64,000 nucleotides of DNA from ZC4RG29 sp036563875 (GCA_036563875.1 DATCLO010000207.1:62001-126000); one strand, 5' to 3'. Positions 17,665-26,466 are shown, counted from the first letter of the stretch. Translations and numbers: made by a program. Notes: generated by a model from the sequence alone, not told the origin.

Positions 17665-18123
17665 GTGCGTTCGGAAGTTCAGGAAAAGATCATGCGCTAT
17701 TGCGCATATCAGGAGCGTTGTCATTCCGAAGTTCGACGAAAGCTTTCAGAGCTCGGTGTCTCCGGTGATGAGGCAGATGAGATTATTGTATCATTAATCA
17801 AAGAGGGCTTTCTCAACGAGGAACGGTTTGCGCGACTGTTTGCACATGGGAAATTCCGTTTGAAGCGATGGGGACGCCTCAAAATCGTCCGTGAGCTTGA
17901 AATGCGTGGACTTACACAAGCGTGCATCAAGAGTGGTTTGCAAATGATCGATGAAGAGGAGTATGGAAAAACTCTGGAGTACTTAATATCACGTAAGCAG
18001 GGGGAATACGGAGAGGAGAATATTTTCGTTAAGCGGGACAAGATTGCTGACTATCTCATACGCAAAGGCTTCGAGCCGGATTTGGTATGGGATGCACTGA
18101 AAAAGCTTGTGCCCAATCCATGA
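17665..18123 (+). CDS. recX: RecX regulatory protein
   Basis: A 152-residue helical protein that modulates RecA filaments. It has the repeated three-helix layout of RecX, with YCAYQERCHSEVRRKL, IKEGFLNEERFARLFAHGKF and KRWGRLKIVRELEMRGL, all family hallmarks. GTG 17665 is used, immediately after the preceding stop. recA is not nearby, as is common in Bacteroidota. The stop overlaps the ATG of the YHS gene (ATGA), implying coupled translation. Confidence 0.9.
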   Translation: MRSEVQEKIMRYCAYQERCHSEVRRKLSELGVSGDEADEIIVSLIKEGFLNEERFARLFAHGKFRLKRWGRLKIVRELEMRGLTQACIKSGLQMIDEEEYGKTLEYLISRKQGEYGEENIFVKRDKIADYLIRKGFEPDLVWDALKKLVPNP

Positions 18124-18593
18124 CTATACGCCAACATTTCGGAATCATCTTCATCGCACTGATAGTCACCACACAATCAGTGTGGTGTCAGGCGGATGCA
18201 GCCCGACACCAAAACCTCAAGGACGGCATCGCGCTCGAGGGATATGATCCTGTGAGTTACTTTCACAACGCCCCGACCAAAGGGAAGAAGGAATTGCGTT
18301 ATACCTACAACGGCGCGACCTACTTGTTTTCCACCACTGAGAACCTCGCCGAGTTTCAAGCCAACCCACGGAAGTACGAAGCTGCATACGGTGGCTGGTG
18401 TGCCTACGCGATGGGAGACACCGGCGAGAAAGTCAAAATTGACCCGGAAACCTATAAAATTGTCGATAGCAGGCTGTACTTGTTCTACAATTTCTGGGGG
18501 AACAACACGCTGAAATCCTGGAACAAAGACGAGACCAGGCTTCGCACCGCTGCTGACCGCAATTGGGACAACCTGATTCGGACGAAGCGGTGA
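18120..18593 (+). CDS. Exported YHS-domain protein
   Basis: About 157 residues. ATG 18120 overlaps the recX TGA and begins a signal peptide (FGIIFIALIVTTQSVWC). The mature part contains a YHS domain with the core EGYDPVSYF, the TYLFSTTENLAEFQANPRKY segment and YGGWCAYAM. YHS domains are small metal-associated modules found near copper and redox proteins. Two Cys residues remain in the mature or near-cleavage region. Its location next to recX is probably operon packing rather than function. Confidence 0.82.
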   Translation: MTIRQHFGIIFIALIVTTQSVWCQADAARHQNLKDGIALEGYDPVSYFHNAPTKGKKELRYTYNGATYLFSTTENLAEFQANPRKYEAAYGGWCAYAMGDTGEKVKIDPETYKIVDSRLYLFYNFWGNNTLKSWNKDETRLRTAADRNWDNLIRTKR

Positions 18594-18626
18594 CTCCCTG
18601 CTCCGCGGCTATTTTGAAATTTGCTC

Positions 18627-18634
18627 TATATTTG
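18627..18634 (+). promoter_or_regulatory. Candidate -7 element before DinB-fold gene
   Basis: TATATTTG is a perfect TAnnTTTG match 18 bases before the ATG at 18653. A TTTG lies at 18613-18616, too close for a standard -33. It suggests that the DinB/ATP-grasp/LysE group starts its own transcript. Confidence 0.5.
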
Positions 18635-18652
18635 GTTTTTCTATCACCCCCT

Positions 18653-19168
18653 ATGCATCTTAAAAAGGCTTGTACCCATATTCTGGAACAAATCGCCGAT
18701 GTATGTTGGCAGATCCAGCACGAACACTTTTCTCAGCCCATTGAAACGCTAGGCATGTCGACCATCGGGCAACACATCCGACACACGCTCGAGTTTTTCA
18801 TTTGCCTCCAACGCGGCGTAGGGCGCGGGGTTGTGAACTACGACAGACGCGAACGCGATCAGCAGATTGAAACCGACAAAGCGCTTGCAGCGTCCAAGGT
18901 CGAAATGATCAAGCGGTTTGTGTCGGACCTTACCGACAATACTCCGCTAACCCTTGAAGTAGGGTATGATCTCTCGAAGGAGCAATACGTTACAGTACAG
19001 ACCAACTTTTCGCGCGAGTTGGTGTACAACATTGAACATGCCGTGCACCACATGGCGCTCATCAAAATTGGCGTTAGAGAAATTGCACCTTATGTCCAGC
19101 TTCCCTCCGATTTCGGAATTGCAGCATCAACCATCCGTTTCAAGGAAATGGCGGGCGCCGCTCATTAA
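18653..19168 (+). CDS. DinB-fold protein
   Basis: A 171-residue four-helix-bundle protein of the DinB/YfiT-like superfamily. The metal-binding His pattern is visible in GQHIRHTLEF and NIEHAVHHMALI. Members include thiol transferases and stress-induced proteins with diverse substrates, so no reaction can be assigned. ATG 18653 is chosen because it fits the start of the first helix and lies 18 bases after a -7 element. The ATP-grasp gene begins about 19 bases after its stop, so the two are probably co-transcribed. Confidence 0.8.
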   Translation: MHLKKACTHILEQIADVCWQIQHEHFSQPIETLGMSTIGQHIRHTLEFFICLQRGVGRGVVNYDRRERDQQIETDKALAASKVEMIKRFVSDLTDNTPLTLEVGYDLSKEQYVTVQTNFSRELVYNIEHAVHHMALIKIGVREIAPYVQLPSDFGIAASTIRFKEMAGAAH

Positions 19169-19187
19169 GCAACGCTCCAGGGCGAAG

Positions 19188-20231
19188 GTGGGATTCCTCA
19201 CACGCCTGCTTCGGAGCAACGCTATCGTGCGCCTGAAAAGCTGGGAGTATTGGCCATTCGGAATTATCCAGTTTCCTTTCTTTCTCTACTGGTTGTGGCT
19301 GTCGTTAAAGGCGCGTTCGTTGATGTTCTTTTCCGCATCGAATCCGCGCATTCCCACAGGCGGCATGTTTGGTGAGTCCAAGTTTGAAATTCTTCAAAGC
19401 ATACCATCAACCGTTGTCGCGAAGTCGACGCTAATGCAAGCATCATCAACGAGGGAAGACGTGCTTGCTCGAATGCGCGAACTGCAACTTACTTTTCCCG
19501 TCATCTTCAAACCAGACATTGGTGAGCGAGGATGGATGGTGAAGCGCATCTATTCAGAGGAAGACATCGACAACTACCTCTCTATCATCCGAACGAATTT
19601 TATCATCCAGGAATTGATCGACCTCCCGCTTGAATTTGGGGTATTCTATCGACGCTATCCGAATGAACCTTCCGGCGCGGTGACTTCCATAGTCATGAAA
19701 GAAATGCTGACCATTACCGGCGATGGCTATTCAACATTCGAAGAACTTATCATGGCAGACGAGCGGGCAAGACTCCAATGGCGGGTGTTGAAAGAAAAAT
19801 ACAAAGACCGCCTGAGCAACATACTGAAGGAGGGAGAAACGGTCGAACTAGTGTCCATTGGAAACCATTGCCTCGGCACGAAATTCCTCGACGGCAATCA
19901 TCTCATAACGGACGAGTTATGCGACTCTTTCGATCGCATCAGCCGCCAGATTCCCGACTTCTATTTCGGCAGGTTTGACCTCAGGACCGCATCCTTGCGC
20001 GACCTCGCTCGCGGTCGGGTCAAAATCCTCGAACTCAATGGCTGCGGCGCCGAACCTGCCCATATCTATGATCCAGCGAACACGCTGGCAGGTGCGATGA
20101 AGGCCATGTACAGGCATTGGAAAGATTTGTATCGCATCAGCACAGAAAACCACCGTCGCGGCGTTCCTTTTATGAGCTTTAAGGAAGGACTCCAGATGTA
20201 CCGCAAGTTCAGAGCTACAGTTACCGCGTGA
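19188..20231 (+). CDS. ATP-grasp ligase-like protein
   Basis: About 347 residues. The C-terminal two-thirds has ATP-grasp features: FPVIFKPDIGERGWMVK (nucleotide lysine), FIIQELIDLPLEFGVFYRR, FDLR, and the metal motif KILELNGCGAEPAHIYDP with the expected Glu and Asn. Homologues are often labelled D-Ala-D-Ala ligase-like, but the true substrates are unknown. The N-terminus has an aromatic, hydrophobic stretch (FGIIQFPFFLYWLWLSL) that may attach it to the membrane. GTG 19188 is chosen after a GGCGAAGG-type site; the frame extends upstream over the DinB gene, so the start is uncertain. Its TGA overlaps the GTG of a LysE-type exporter. Confidence 0.72.
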   Translation: MGFLTRLLRSNAIVRLKSWEYWPFGIIQFPFFLYWLWLSLKARSLMFFSASNPRIPTGGMFGESKFEILQSIPSTVVAKSTLMQASSTREDVLARMRELQLTFPVIFKPDIGERGWMVKRIYSEEDIDNYLSIIRTNFIIQELIDLPLEFGVFYRRYPNEPSGAVTSIVMKEMLTITGDGYSTFEELIMADERARLQWRVLKEKYKDRLSNILKEGETVELVSIGNHCLGTKFLDGNHLITDELCDSFDRISRQIPDFYFGRFDLRTASLRDLARGRVKILELNGCGAEPAHIYDPANTLAGAMKAMYRHWKDLYRISTENHRRGVPFMSFKEGLQMYRKFRATVTA

Positions 20232-20839
20232 CTACAGCTTTCGCCATAGCCTTTGCATTCAGCTTTATTGGTTCGGTTCCTCCCGGAACTATCAACCTCA
20301 CTGTTCTGCAACTGGGCCTGGAAAGAAAATTTTCTATCGCGATGCGCTTTGGGGCTGCGGCTGCCCTCATCGAATATCCTTACGGATGGATTGCCGTGAA
20401 GTTTGCAGCCCTCATTCTCTCGTCACCTGCGATCGTTACCAACTTCCAATTGATCACAGGAATCGTCATGGTGACCCTGGGCGCATTCAACCTCTGGTCG
20501 GCTTCAAAGCCCAGTAACTTTTCCGTCCGCTTCAACAACAGTGGATTCCGTCGCGGCCTCCTTCTCGGCCTCCTGAATCCCATGGCCATCCCTTACTGGA
20601 TCGCCATGACAACATACTGCAAGAGTCAGGGATGGATCGATCTTGATACCAACAGCGAACTTCACGGGTACCTTGTTGGCGTAGTCCTCGGCGCGCTTAC
20701 GTTGCTCAGCATTCTCGTCTACCTCGCCGGCAAAATCGCACCGTTGTTCAGGCATCAGGGGATTTTGAAGCGTATTCCGGGAGTGGTGCTGCTGGCGTTG
20801 GGGATTTATGCGTTCATTAGGTTATTCAGTGGGCAGTAG
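20228..20839 (+). CDS. LysE-type amino acid exporter
   Basis: A 203-residue inner-membrane protein with about six helices and the LysE/RhtB N-terminal motif GSVPPGTINLTVLQLGL. The middle has RRGLLLGLLNPMAIPYWIAM, where the Asn-Pro pair is a family hallmark. Such proteins export amino acids or small relatives. The GTG start overlaps the ATP-grasp stop (GTGA), so the two are coupled. The stop codon lies within an inverted repeat shared with the convergent LD-carboxypeptidase gene. Confidence 0.87.
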   Translation: MTTAFAIAFAFSFIGSVPPGTINLTVLQLGLERKFSIAMRFGAAAALIEYPYGWIAVKFAALILSSPAIVTNFQLITGIVMVTLGAFNLWSASKPSNFSVRFNNSGFRRGLLLGLLNPMAIPYWIAMTTYCKSQGWIDLDTNSELHGYLVGVVLGALTLLSILVYLAGKIAPLFRHQGILKRIPGVVLLALGIYAFIRLFSGQ

Positions 20840-20874
20840 GCAACGGACAGTTGCCAATTCCCTGCTGCCTACTG
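20834..20874. terminator. Inverted repeat, candidate bidirectional terminator
   Basis: CAGTAGGCA (20834-20842) pairs with TGCCTACTG (20866-20874); an inner GGCAAC/GTTGCC pair offers an alternative stem. The outer arms contain the stop codons of both convergent genes. There is no clear T-run, so its terminator role is inferred from position. Confidence 0.45.
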
Positions 20875-21771
20875 AGGTACAAGTACAGATCCCTCAGATG
20901 TCACTACCAGTTTCATCCTGCTCCCATGTCTCCACGCTGCATTCGGATGCTCGTGGCCAATAGGCATACCGAAGGCCACCGGGTAGTTTGCGTCTTGAAC
21001 GTGACGTAGGATGATTTGTTCGACGGATTCGCCGAAGGGTGTGTTGGAATCTTTAATGGCAGTCATATATCCGACTACAAGTCCTGCAAGCTTGTCGAGT
21101 TTCCCCGTCCGCTTGAGCTGCGTCATCATTCGGTCCAGCTTGTATTTGAATTCATCGACTTCTTCGATGACGAGTATGCGGTCCTTTGTCTCGGGCTCGA
21201 TGGATGTGCCCATGGCGTCCATAAGAATGGAAAGATTTCCACCAATCACCATGCCCGATGCTTCACCTTCAATGTTACTCTTTGCTGGTGCCGCCTTTAT
21301 CGGGTGGGGGCTTCGAAAGAGAACGTCATACAGACTTTGCACGGATGGTCGTGCTGCAGGATCGCTGAACTGCGATGGCATTGCTGCATGGATGCTTTCA
21401 ACTCCCGCTCTGAGCATCAGCATATGGAGCGCCGTGATGTCGCTAAAGCCGATGATCCACTTGGGATATTTCTTGAACTTGGTAAGGTCAAGCAGGTCCA
21501 CGATGCGCGTAGAGCCGTAACCTCCGCGCGCGCAGAAAATTGCCTTGACTCTACGACTGTCGAGTGCCTCCTGCAAGTCGACCAATCGTTCCTCGTCAGA
21601 CCCCGAGAGATAGCTGTGGCTTTTGCTCATGACGTTATCGCCGACTGTCACTTTGAGGTCCCACTCTTCGAGGACGCGAACGGCCCGGGTCAGTACATCC
21701 CGGGTGATCTTACCGGCGGGTGCTACCAACGCCACACGGTCGCCACGTTTCAGATTTCGGGGTGCGATCAT
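20869..21771 (-). CDS. LD-carboxypeptidase (peptidase family S66)
   Basis: A 300-residue serine peptidase that removes the terminal D-Ala from tetrapeptides during murein recycling. Family signatures include LVAPAGKI near the start, ARGGYGSTRIVDLLD, the nucleophile in IGFSDITALH (near Ser112), EEVDEFKYKLDRM (Glu) and PIGHEHPNAAW (His), which completes the Ser-Glu-His triad. No signal peptide, so cytoplasmic. It is separated by a terminator from the OmpH genes upstream and converges with the LysE-type gene. Confidence 0.92.
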   Translation of the reverse strand: MIAPRNLKRGDRVALVAPAGKITRDVLTRAVRVLEEWDLKVTVGDNVMSKSHSYLSGSDEERLVDLQEALDSRRVKAIFCARGGYGSTRIVDLLDLTKFKKYPKWIIGFSDITALHMLMLRAGVESIHAAMPSQFSDPAARPSVQSLYDVLFRSPHPIKAAPAKSNIEGEASGMVIGGNLSILMDAMGTSIEPETKDRILVIEEVDEFKYKLDRMMTQLKRTGKLDKLAGLVVGYMTAIKDSNTPFGESVEQIILRHVQDANYPVAFGMPIGHEHPNAAWRHGSRMKLVVTSEGSVLVPQ

Positions 21772-21782
21772 AATGAGACAAG

Positions 21783-21810
21783 AAAAAACCCCGTGACATT
21801 ACGGGGTTTT
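21783..21810 (-). terminator. Rho-independent terminator after ompH-2
   Basis: On the minus strand, AAAACCCCGT (complement of 21801-21810) pairs with ACGGGGTTTT (complement of 21785-21794), closing a six-base loop and followed by a T-run (complement of 21783-21788). It lies just after the second OmpH gene and would end the bamA-ompH transcript before the LD-carboxypeptidase gene. Confidence 0.85.
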
Positions 21811-21847
21811 GGCCGGCTATTGTACCGGAATGTCTTTGCTCACCTGT

Positions 21848-22402
21848 TTAGTTTTGGCTGGTGGAATCGGTTCTGGGCTTCGGTGTGATTCCCATCTTCC
21901 GCAGCACCAGGTCAGAAACATCGAGTTGCTCGTCACCGTAGAGTACAACATCGAGTCCGGACACGCCACCACTCAGTATCAGGTTAAAACCATTTTCTTT
22001 GGCGACTGCCTGAATCGCATCGCTCACCTTCTTAAAGACAGGCTCCATGAGTTCAGCCTGCTTTTGTTGAATAGTAATTTGTGCGTCTTCCTGCAGTTGC
22101 TGAAGGTTCGTTTGCAATTGCTGAAGTTCCCTTTCAGTGTTTGCTCTGACAGCTGGCAGCATGTTGTTGACATTAGCCTGGTAGTCTTCCAGCTTTTGTC
22201 TGAATTCGGCAGCCTTCGTATCCATTTGCTTTTTCAGCGCATTCTGAACCGACTGTAGTTCGGTTTGAATTTGCTTTTGTTCAGGCATTTGGTTGAAGAT
22301 ATAGTCGACATCGGCAAATCCTACTTTCGTCTGAGCGTTTACCCGGACAGAAAATGCACACGCTGCCAATCCGATTATCAACAGAATAGTTACTTTTCTC
22401 AT
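21848..22402 (-). CDS. OmpH/Skp periplasmic chaperone (paralogue 2)
   Basis: A 184-residue exported protein with a signal peptide ending near VNAQ. It shows the OmpH/Skp pattern: a short strand (KVGFADVDYIFNQMPEQ), a long coiled coil from about residue 45 to 125 rich in Gln and Glu, then a C-terminal strand part (GFNLILSGG). Skp-type trimers hold unfolded outer-membrane proteins on their way to BamA. It follows the first OmpH gene and bamA on the same strand and is followed by a strong terminator. Confidence 0.9.
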   Translation of the reverse strand: MRKVTILLIIGLAACAFSVRVNAQTKVGFADVDYIFNQMPEQKQIQTELQSVQNALKKQMDTKAAEFRQKLEDYQANVNNMLPAVRANTERELQQLQTNLQQLQEDAQITIQQKQAELMEPVFKKVSDAIQAVAKENGFNLILSGGVSGLDVVLYGDEQLDVSDLVLRKMGITPKPRTDSTSQN

Positions 22403-22417
22403 TATCGCAGTTCAAGT

Positions 22418-22954
22418 TTAGTTCTTAATTACGTCATTCGGGTCGCCCAGGCCGAGTTCGTCGAGGACGAAGTCCGTATAGTCGTATCGCGGATCCGTAT
22501 AGATCATGACCAGCTGGCTCGACTTGTCAAACACAATGGCCAGGTTGTTTTGCTTGGCTACCTTTTCGACGGCATCCCAGACCTTATCCATGACGGGTTT
22601 GACCAGTTCCTTTTTCTTGAGGAAGAACAATCCCTCGAATCCGAATACTTTATTCTGATACTGTTTTAGCTCATCTTCTTTTGCCCGGATTGCTGCAATG
22701 CGCTCGTTTCGCATTTCTTCGGTCAGCAGCACGCGTTCCGCTTCCAGCTCCGCGTACATCGTCTCAATGCCCTTCGACATTTCCTGGATTTCCTTCTCCC
22801 AGCCCTGGGAAAGCATATTTATTTCGCTCTGCGCCTCCCGGTACTCGGGCATTTTGTTCAGGATAAAATCCGTGTCGATGTATCCGAACCTCTGAGCTTT
22901 AACAAAAGTCAGGCCGAAAAAGAGGAAAAATAATGCAATAAAACAAATCCGCAT
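22418..22954 (-). CDS. OmpH/Skp periplasmic chaperone (paralogue 1)
   Basis: A 178-residue exported protein with a signal peptide (FIALFFLFFGLTFVKAQ). The mature part begins RFGYIDTDFILNKMPEY, followed by a long charged coiled coil and the C-terminal NNLAIVFDKSSQLVMIY strand region, as in Skp/OmpH. It starts two bases after the bamA stop and is followed by a second copy, a tandem duplication common in Bacteroidota. The paralogues differ in charge: this one is Lys/Glu rich, the other Gln rich. Confidence 0.9.
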   Translation of the reverse strand: MRICFIALFFLFFGLTFVKAQRFGYIDTDFILNKMPEYREAQSEINMLSQGWEKEIQEMSKGIETMYAELEAERVLLTEEMRNERIAAIRAKEDELKQYQNKVFGFEGLFFLKKKELVKPVMDKVWDAVEKVAKQNNLAIVFDKSSQLVMIYTDPRYDYTDFVLDELGLGDPNDVIKN

Positions 22955-22956
22955 AG

Positions 22957-25668
22957 CTATCTGAGTTGTTGGCCGATAGTAAAGTGGAATTGCGAACCAC
23001 TGATTTCGTTCGAAAACGGCAGCCTGTCAAATCCATACGCCCAATTCAGTCCGATCAGCCCGAAAGCCGGCATAAACAGCCGTACTCCGGCCCCTGCCGA
23101 TTTATATAGCTTAAACGGATTAAAGTCCTCATAATTACCCCAGTTGCCTCCGGCTTCCGTGAAAATGAACCCGTAAATCGTAGCGGCATTGCCCGTAGTT
23201 ACGGGATACCGCAACTCCAGGCCCAATTTATCATAAACAATACCGCCCTGGGTGGTCTTTGGCGATTCCTGCCCGTAGCGGGCGTATAGCGGCGGCGTAA
23301 CCAGGTTGTCCTCGTAGCCCCTCAAACCAATAATTTCCTGACCGAGGACGAATGAGCCAATTCCACCGGCAAGTCCGGCACCCCCCATGAAGAACCGCTC
23401 GAATGGACCGATGCCGTACTTCTTCGAGTAGGATCCGATAAACCCAAAGTGCGCCTTGGCTTCCAAAACGAGTTTCTTCTTGTTATCGAGCGGCATGTAG
23501 TACTTCGCATCGAACATCCACTTGTGGTACTCTATCCACTTGAACTTTTGTTGGTTGAACGTTTCCACCGCCTCCGGATCTTCGGGATCGTAGCTATTGT
23601 AATTAATGTTACGCCACAATGAGAATGGCGGGGTGAACGAAACACTAAGTGAGATTTCAGACCCTTCTGTCGGATAGCGCGGGTCACCCGTGCTTCTCCG
23701 CGAGAGCGTCGTGTTGAACGTGATGCTGTTAGCGTCTCCGTTGGAGAACCCAATACCAACAGGGTAATCTCTCAGCGAATACTTTGTATAGGATATCGAG
23801 TTCGATAACGTGAAGTAGTTGTCGGGCCATTCGAGCAAACGACCCAAACCAACAGAGAAGTTCAGTACACTCAAGCGCTGCGCGTCGTTGACCTCCGCAC
23901 GGAAGCCGTAGTAAAATGCCCGTTGCACGGAGTGGTTGAAACTTACCGAGAAAGACTGCGGCTTCCGTCCACCCAGCCAGGGTTCGGTGAAGGAGAAACC
24001 GTAGTTCTGATACGCTTTGCCGTTTGCCTGCATGCGCAGTGACAGACGCTGACCATCGCCGACAGGCAGCGGCCTCCACTTGGATCGATCTGGTATGTTG
24101 CGTATGGAGAAGTTGTTGAACGTTAATCCAAGCGTACCTACAAAGCCATAGTATCCACCCCAACCACCAGAAAGTTCAATCTGGTCGTTGGATTGTTCTT
24201 CGACAGACCATTCGATGTCAACTGTTCCGTTAGCGGGATTCGGCACGAGATTCTGTGAAATCTTCTCAGGGTTGAAATAGCCAAGCTGAGCGAGCGATTG
24301 CTGCGTGCGGATAATGTCCGAACGGCTGAATTTCCTGCCCGGCACAGTACGAAGTTCGCGGCGGATCACGTGATCGCTCGTGCGCTCATTGCCAGTAATC
24401 GTAACCTGATTAATGGTTGCCTGTTCGCCTTCTGTAATGCGCATTTCGACGTCGATAGAATCGCCGGCGATAGCAACTTCGTAAGGTTGAATGCGGAAGA
24501 AGAGGTATCCGTCGTCCATGTACAGACCACTGATGTCAGCTCCTTTTGGGTTAAATGTGATCTTTCTCTGAAGCAGCTCGCGATCATACACGTCGCCCTT
24601 CTTGATACCCAGAATCGCGTTCAGTGTGCGGTCAGTATGGATATAGTTTCCGGTCCAGTAAATATTGCGGAAGTAGTATTTGGGACCTTCATAAATCTGC
24701 ATCTCAAGGTTGATCGTACGGTCGTCGTGGTTGTACACCGTGTCCATCACGATTTCTGCGTCGCGATAGCCCCTTGAGTTATAGAAGGCGATGACTTTCT
24801 TCTTATCCTCTTCGTAATCGGATTGAATGTACTTCGAGGTGTTGAAGATGTTGAGTCGGACGTTCTTGTTAAGAAACTCTCTTGCTTCCATCCACGACGC
24901 CTTCTTTTTCTCTGCCAAGTAATCGGCAGGCTTTCGCGCCAGCAACTCCGAAATGATCGCTCTGTGAAGGTAGATGCCGGCACGTTCGTGTGTGCCCTTC
25001 ATCTTCTTCTTGATCTTGCTATCGGGGATGTTTTCGTTGCCGTAGATGTCGATGCTGTTGATCTTGACCTTCGATTTCGGGTTCACCACGATCCGAAGCC
25101 GAACGCCTTCACGGGTGAGGGTATCTGCCTCCTGAATAACTTTCACTTCTGCGTTGAGATAGCCCTTCTTGACGAAGTGCTTTCGAACGGCAGTTTGTGT
25201 ATTGCGGATCATCGCGTCAGTGACGATCCGTCCCCGTATGAGATCGATGTCTTCCTTGAGCGCGCTTTCCTTGCCTTTGGAAATTCCCACAAAGTAGTAG
25301 CTCGTGAGACGAGGGCGCTCCGCAAGCAGGATCTTGAGGAACACGTTCTCGCCTTCGATCCGGTCGACCGAAATAGTGACGTCACCAACCAGGCCGTGCT
25401 TCCAGAGTTTCCTGATCGCGCCGGAGATGGCGTCACCGGGGATTTTGATTTTATCACCTACTCTCAATCCGGTCAGGGAGATGATAGCATTCTCATCTAA
25501 GATGTTCAATCCTTCGACTGAAATCCCTCCAATGACGTATTCGCTGGGATTAGCGTAGTTCAGCCGGTTATCGCTCGGTGATGCAGGTGCGCGATCTCTC
25601 CTGCGGAACTGGGCCTGCGAATCCACCACCGCCAAGGCGAGGAGCAATAACAGTAGCAATCGCTTCAT
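22957..25668 (-). CDS. bamA: BamA outer-membrane assembly factor
   Basis: Core insertase for beta-barrel proteins in the outer membrane, 903 residues. A signal peptide (LLLLLLLALAVVDSQA) is followed by POTRA domains from about residue 45 to 475, beginning VIGGISVEGLNILDENAI, and then a 16-strand barrel of the surface-antigen family. Longer than E. coli BamA (about 810) owing to inserts typical of Bacteroidota. The last residues FHFTIGQQLR end in a strand but lack a terminal Phe. The ATG directly abuts the uppS stop. The OmpH chaperone genes follow, so the machinery is co-expressed. Confidence 0.95.
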   Translation of the reverse strand: MKRLLLLLLLALAVVDSQAQFRRRDRAPASPSDNRLNYANPSEYVIGGISVEGLNILDENAIISLTGLRVGDKIKIPGDAISGAIRKLWKHGLVGDVTISVDRIEGENVFLKILLAERPRLTSYYFVGISKGKESALKEDIDLIRGRIVTDAMIRNTQTAVRKHFVKKGYLNAEVKVIQEADTLTREGVRLRIVVNPKSKVKINSIDIYGNENIPDSKIKKKMKGTHERAGIYLHRAIISELLARKPADYLAEKKKASWMEAREFLNKNVRLNIFNTSKYIQSDYEEDKKKVIAFYNSRGYRDAEIVMDTVYNHDDRTINLEMQIYEGPKYYFRNIYWTGNYIHTDRTLNAILGIKKGDVYDRELLQRKITFNPKGADISGLYMDDGYLFFRIQPYEVAIAGDSIDVEMRITEGEQATINQVTITGNERTSDHVIRRELRTVPGRKFSRSDIIRTQQSLAQLGYFNPEKISQNLVPNPANGTVDIEWSVEEQSNDQIELSGGWGGYYGFVGTLGLTFNNFSIRNIPDRSKWRPLPVGDGQRLSLRMQANGKAYQNYGFSFTEPWLGGRKPQSFSVSFNHSVQRAFYYGFRAEVNDAQRLSVLNFSVGLGRLLEWPDNYFTLSNSISYTKYSLRDYPVGIGFSNGDANSITFNTTLSRRSTGDPRYPTEGSEISLSVSFTPPFSLWRNINYNSYDPEDPEAVETFNQQKFKWIEYHKWMFDAKYYMPLDNKKKLVLEAKAHFGFIGSYSKKYGIGPFERFFMGGAGLAGGIGSFVLGQEIIGLRGYEDNLVTPPLYARYGQESPKTTQGGIVYDKLGLELRYPVTTGNAATIYGFIFTEAGGNWGNYEDFNPFKLYKSAGAGVRLFMPAFGLIGLNWAYGFDRLPFSNEISGSQFHFTIGQQLR

Positions 25669-26421
25669 CTAGCTTACCGGGTTCAATTGTTCACTTGTCT
25701 TGCCGAATCTCCTCTCGCGCTGCTGATACGACCATACCGCCTCGTACAGGTGCTCTTTCCTGAAATCGGGCCACAATGTGGGAGTGATGTACAGTTCCGT
25801 ATAGGCGATCTGCCACAGCAGGAAGTTGCTGACTCGCATTTCGCCACTTGTACGGATGAGGAGCTCCGGATCTGGGATGCCTGGGGCCTGCAAATAGTTT
25901 TCAAACAGGCGGTCTGAAATGTCTTTTTCGTCAATCTTGCCGCTTTGAACGTCTCTGACGAGCGATTTTACGGCCTGGATGATTTCCCAGCGGCCGCTGT
26001 AGCTGAGTGCGATGTTCAGCGTCAGGCCCGTATTGCTACGGGTTTGTTCGATGGCCCATTTGAGGTTTTCCTGGCACTCGGGAGGGAGGTCGGAAAGCTC
26101 TCCTACCGTGATCAGGCGAACCTGGTTTTCCATAAGGCGGTCGATTTCCTGTTTCAGGGTACTTACCAGCAGCTCCATCAGGCCCTCGACTTCCTCCTTA
26201 GGTCGACCCCAGTTTTCCGTGGAAAACGCGTACAGCGTCAGGTATTTCACTCCAAGCTCACCACAGGCCTCAGTCACTTCTCTCACGGCCTGGACGGCAT
26301 TTTTATGCCCAAAGATTCGCATGGCGCCCTTCCGCTTCGCCCATCTGCCGTTCCCGTCCATGATCACGGCGATGTGACGAGGCAGCCTGTTTTGGTCAAT
26401 AAGTTCCTTATAAGACGCCAT
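25669..26421 (-). CDS. uppS: Isoprenyl transferase (undecaprenyl diphosphate synthase)
   Basis: Cis-prenyltransferase that builds the C55 lipid carrier for peptidoglycan and polysaccharides from farnesyl diphosphate and isopentenyl diphosphate. The 250-residue protein has the catalytic motif IAVIMDGNGRWA (Asp22), YLTLYAFSTENWGRP, and the C-terminal PDLLIRTSGE-like segment, here PELLIRTSGEMRVSNF. A -7 element lies eight bases before the ATG. It abuts bamA and probably drives that operon. Confidence 0.96.
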   Translation of the reverse strand: MASYKELIDQNRLPRHIAVIMDGNGRWAKRKGAMRIFGHKNAVQAVREVTEACGELGVKYLTLYAFSTENWGRPKEEVEGLMELLVSTLKQEIDRLMENQVRLITVGELSDLPPECQENLKWAIEQTRSNTGLTLNIALSYSGRWEIIQAVKSLVRDVQSGKIDEKDISDRLFENYLQAPGIPDPELLIRTSGEMRVSNFLLWQIAYTELYITPTLWPDFRKEHLYEAVWSYQQRERRFGKTSEQLNPVS

Positions 26422-26429
26422 AGAGGGTG

Positions 26430-26437
26430 CAAAATTA
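26430..26437 (-). promoter_or_regulatory. Candidate -7 element of uppS-bamA operon
   Basis: On the minus strand TAATTTTG, a perfect TAnnTTTG match, ends eight bases before the uppS ATG. The predicted leader would be only about three or four bases. Confidence 0.5.
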
Positions 26438-26466
26438 GCGTATTTCCCGGAATGATCGGCATTATT

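Noticed and set aside
19092..19187. Upstream start for the ATP-grasp gene inside the DinB-fold gene
   Set aside because: The added residues are a shifted-frame translation of DinB sequence with no resemblance to the ligase; GTG 19188 is more plausible.
21016..21888. Long plus-strand frame opposite the LD-carboxypeptidase gene
   Set aside because: The composition is erratic and it runs through a strong minus-strand terminator; the S66 peptidase on the other strand is clear.
24823..25500. Plus-strand frame opposite bamA
   Set aside because: The minus strand encodes POTRA domains; the plus frame has no recognisable motif or plausible start signal.
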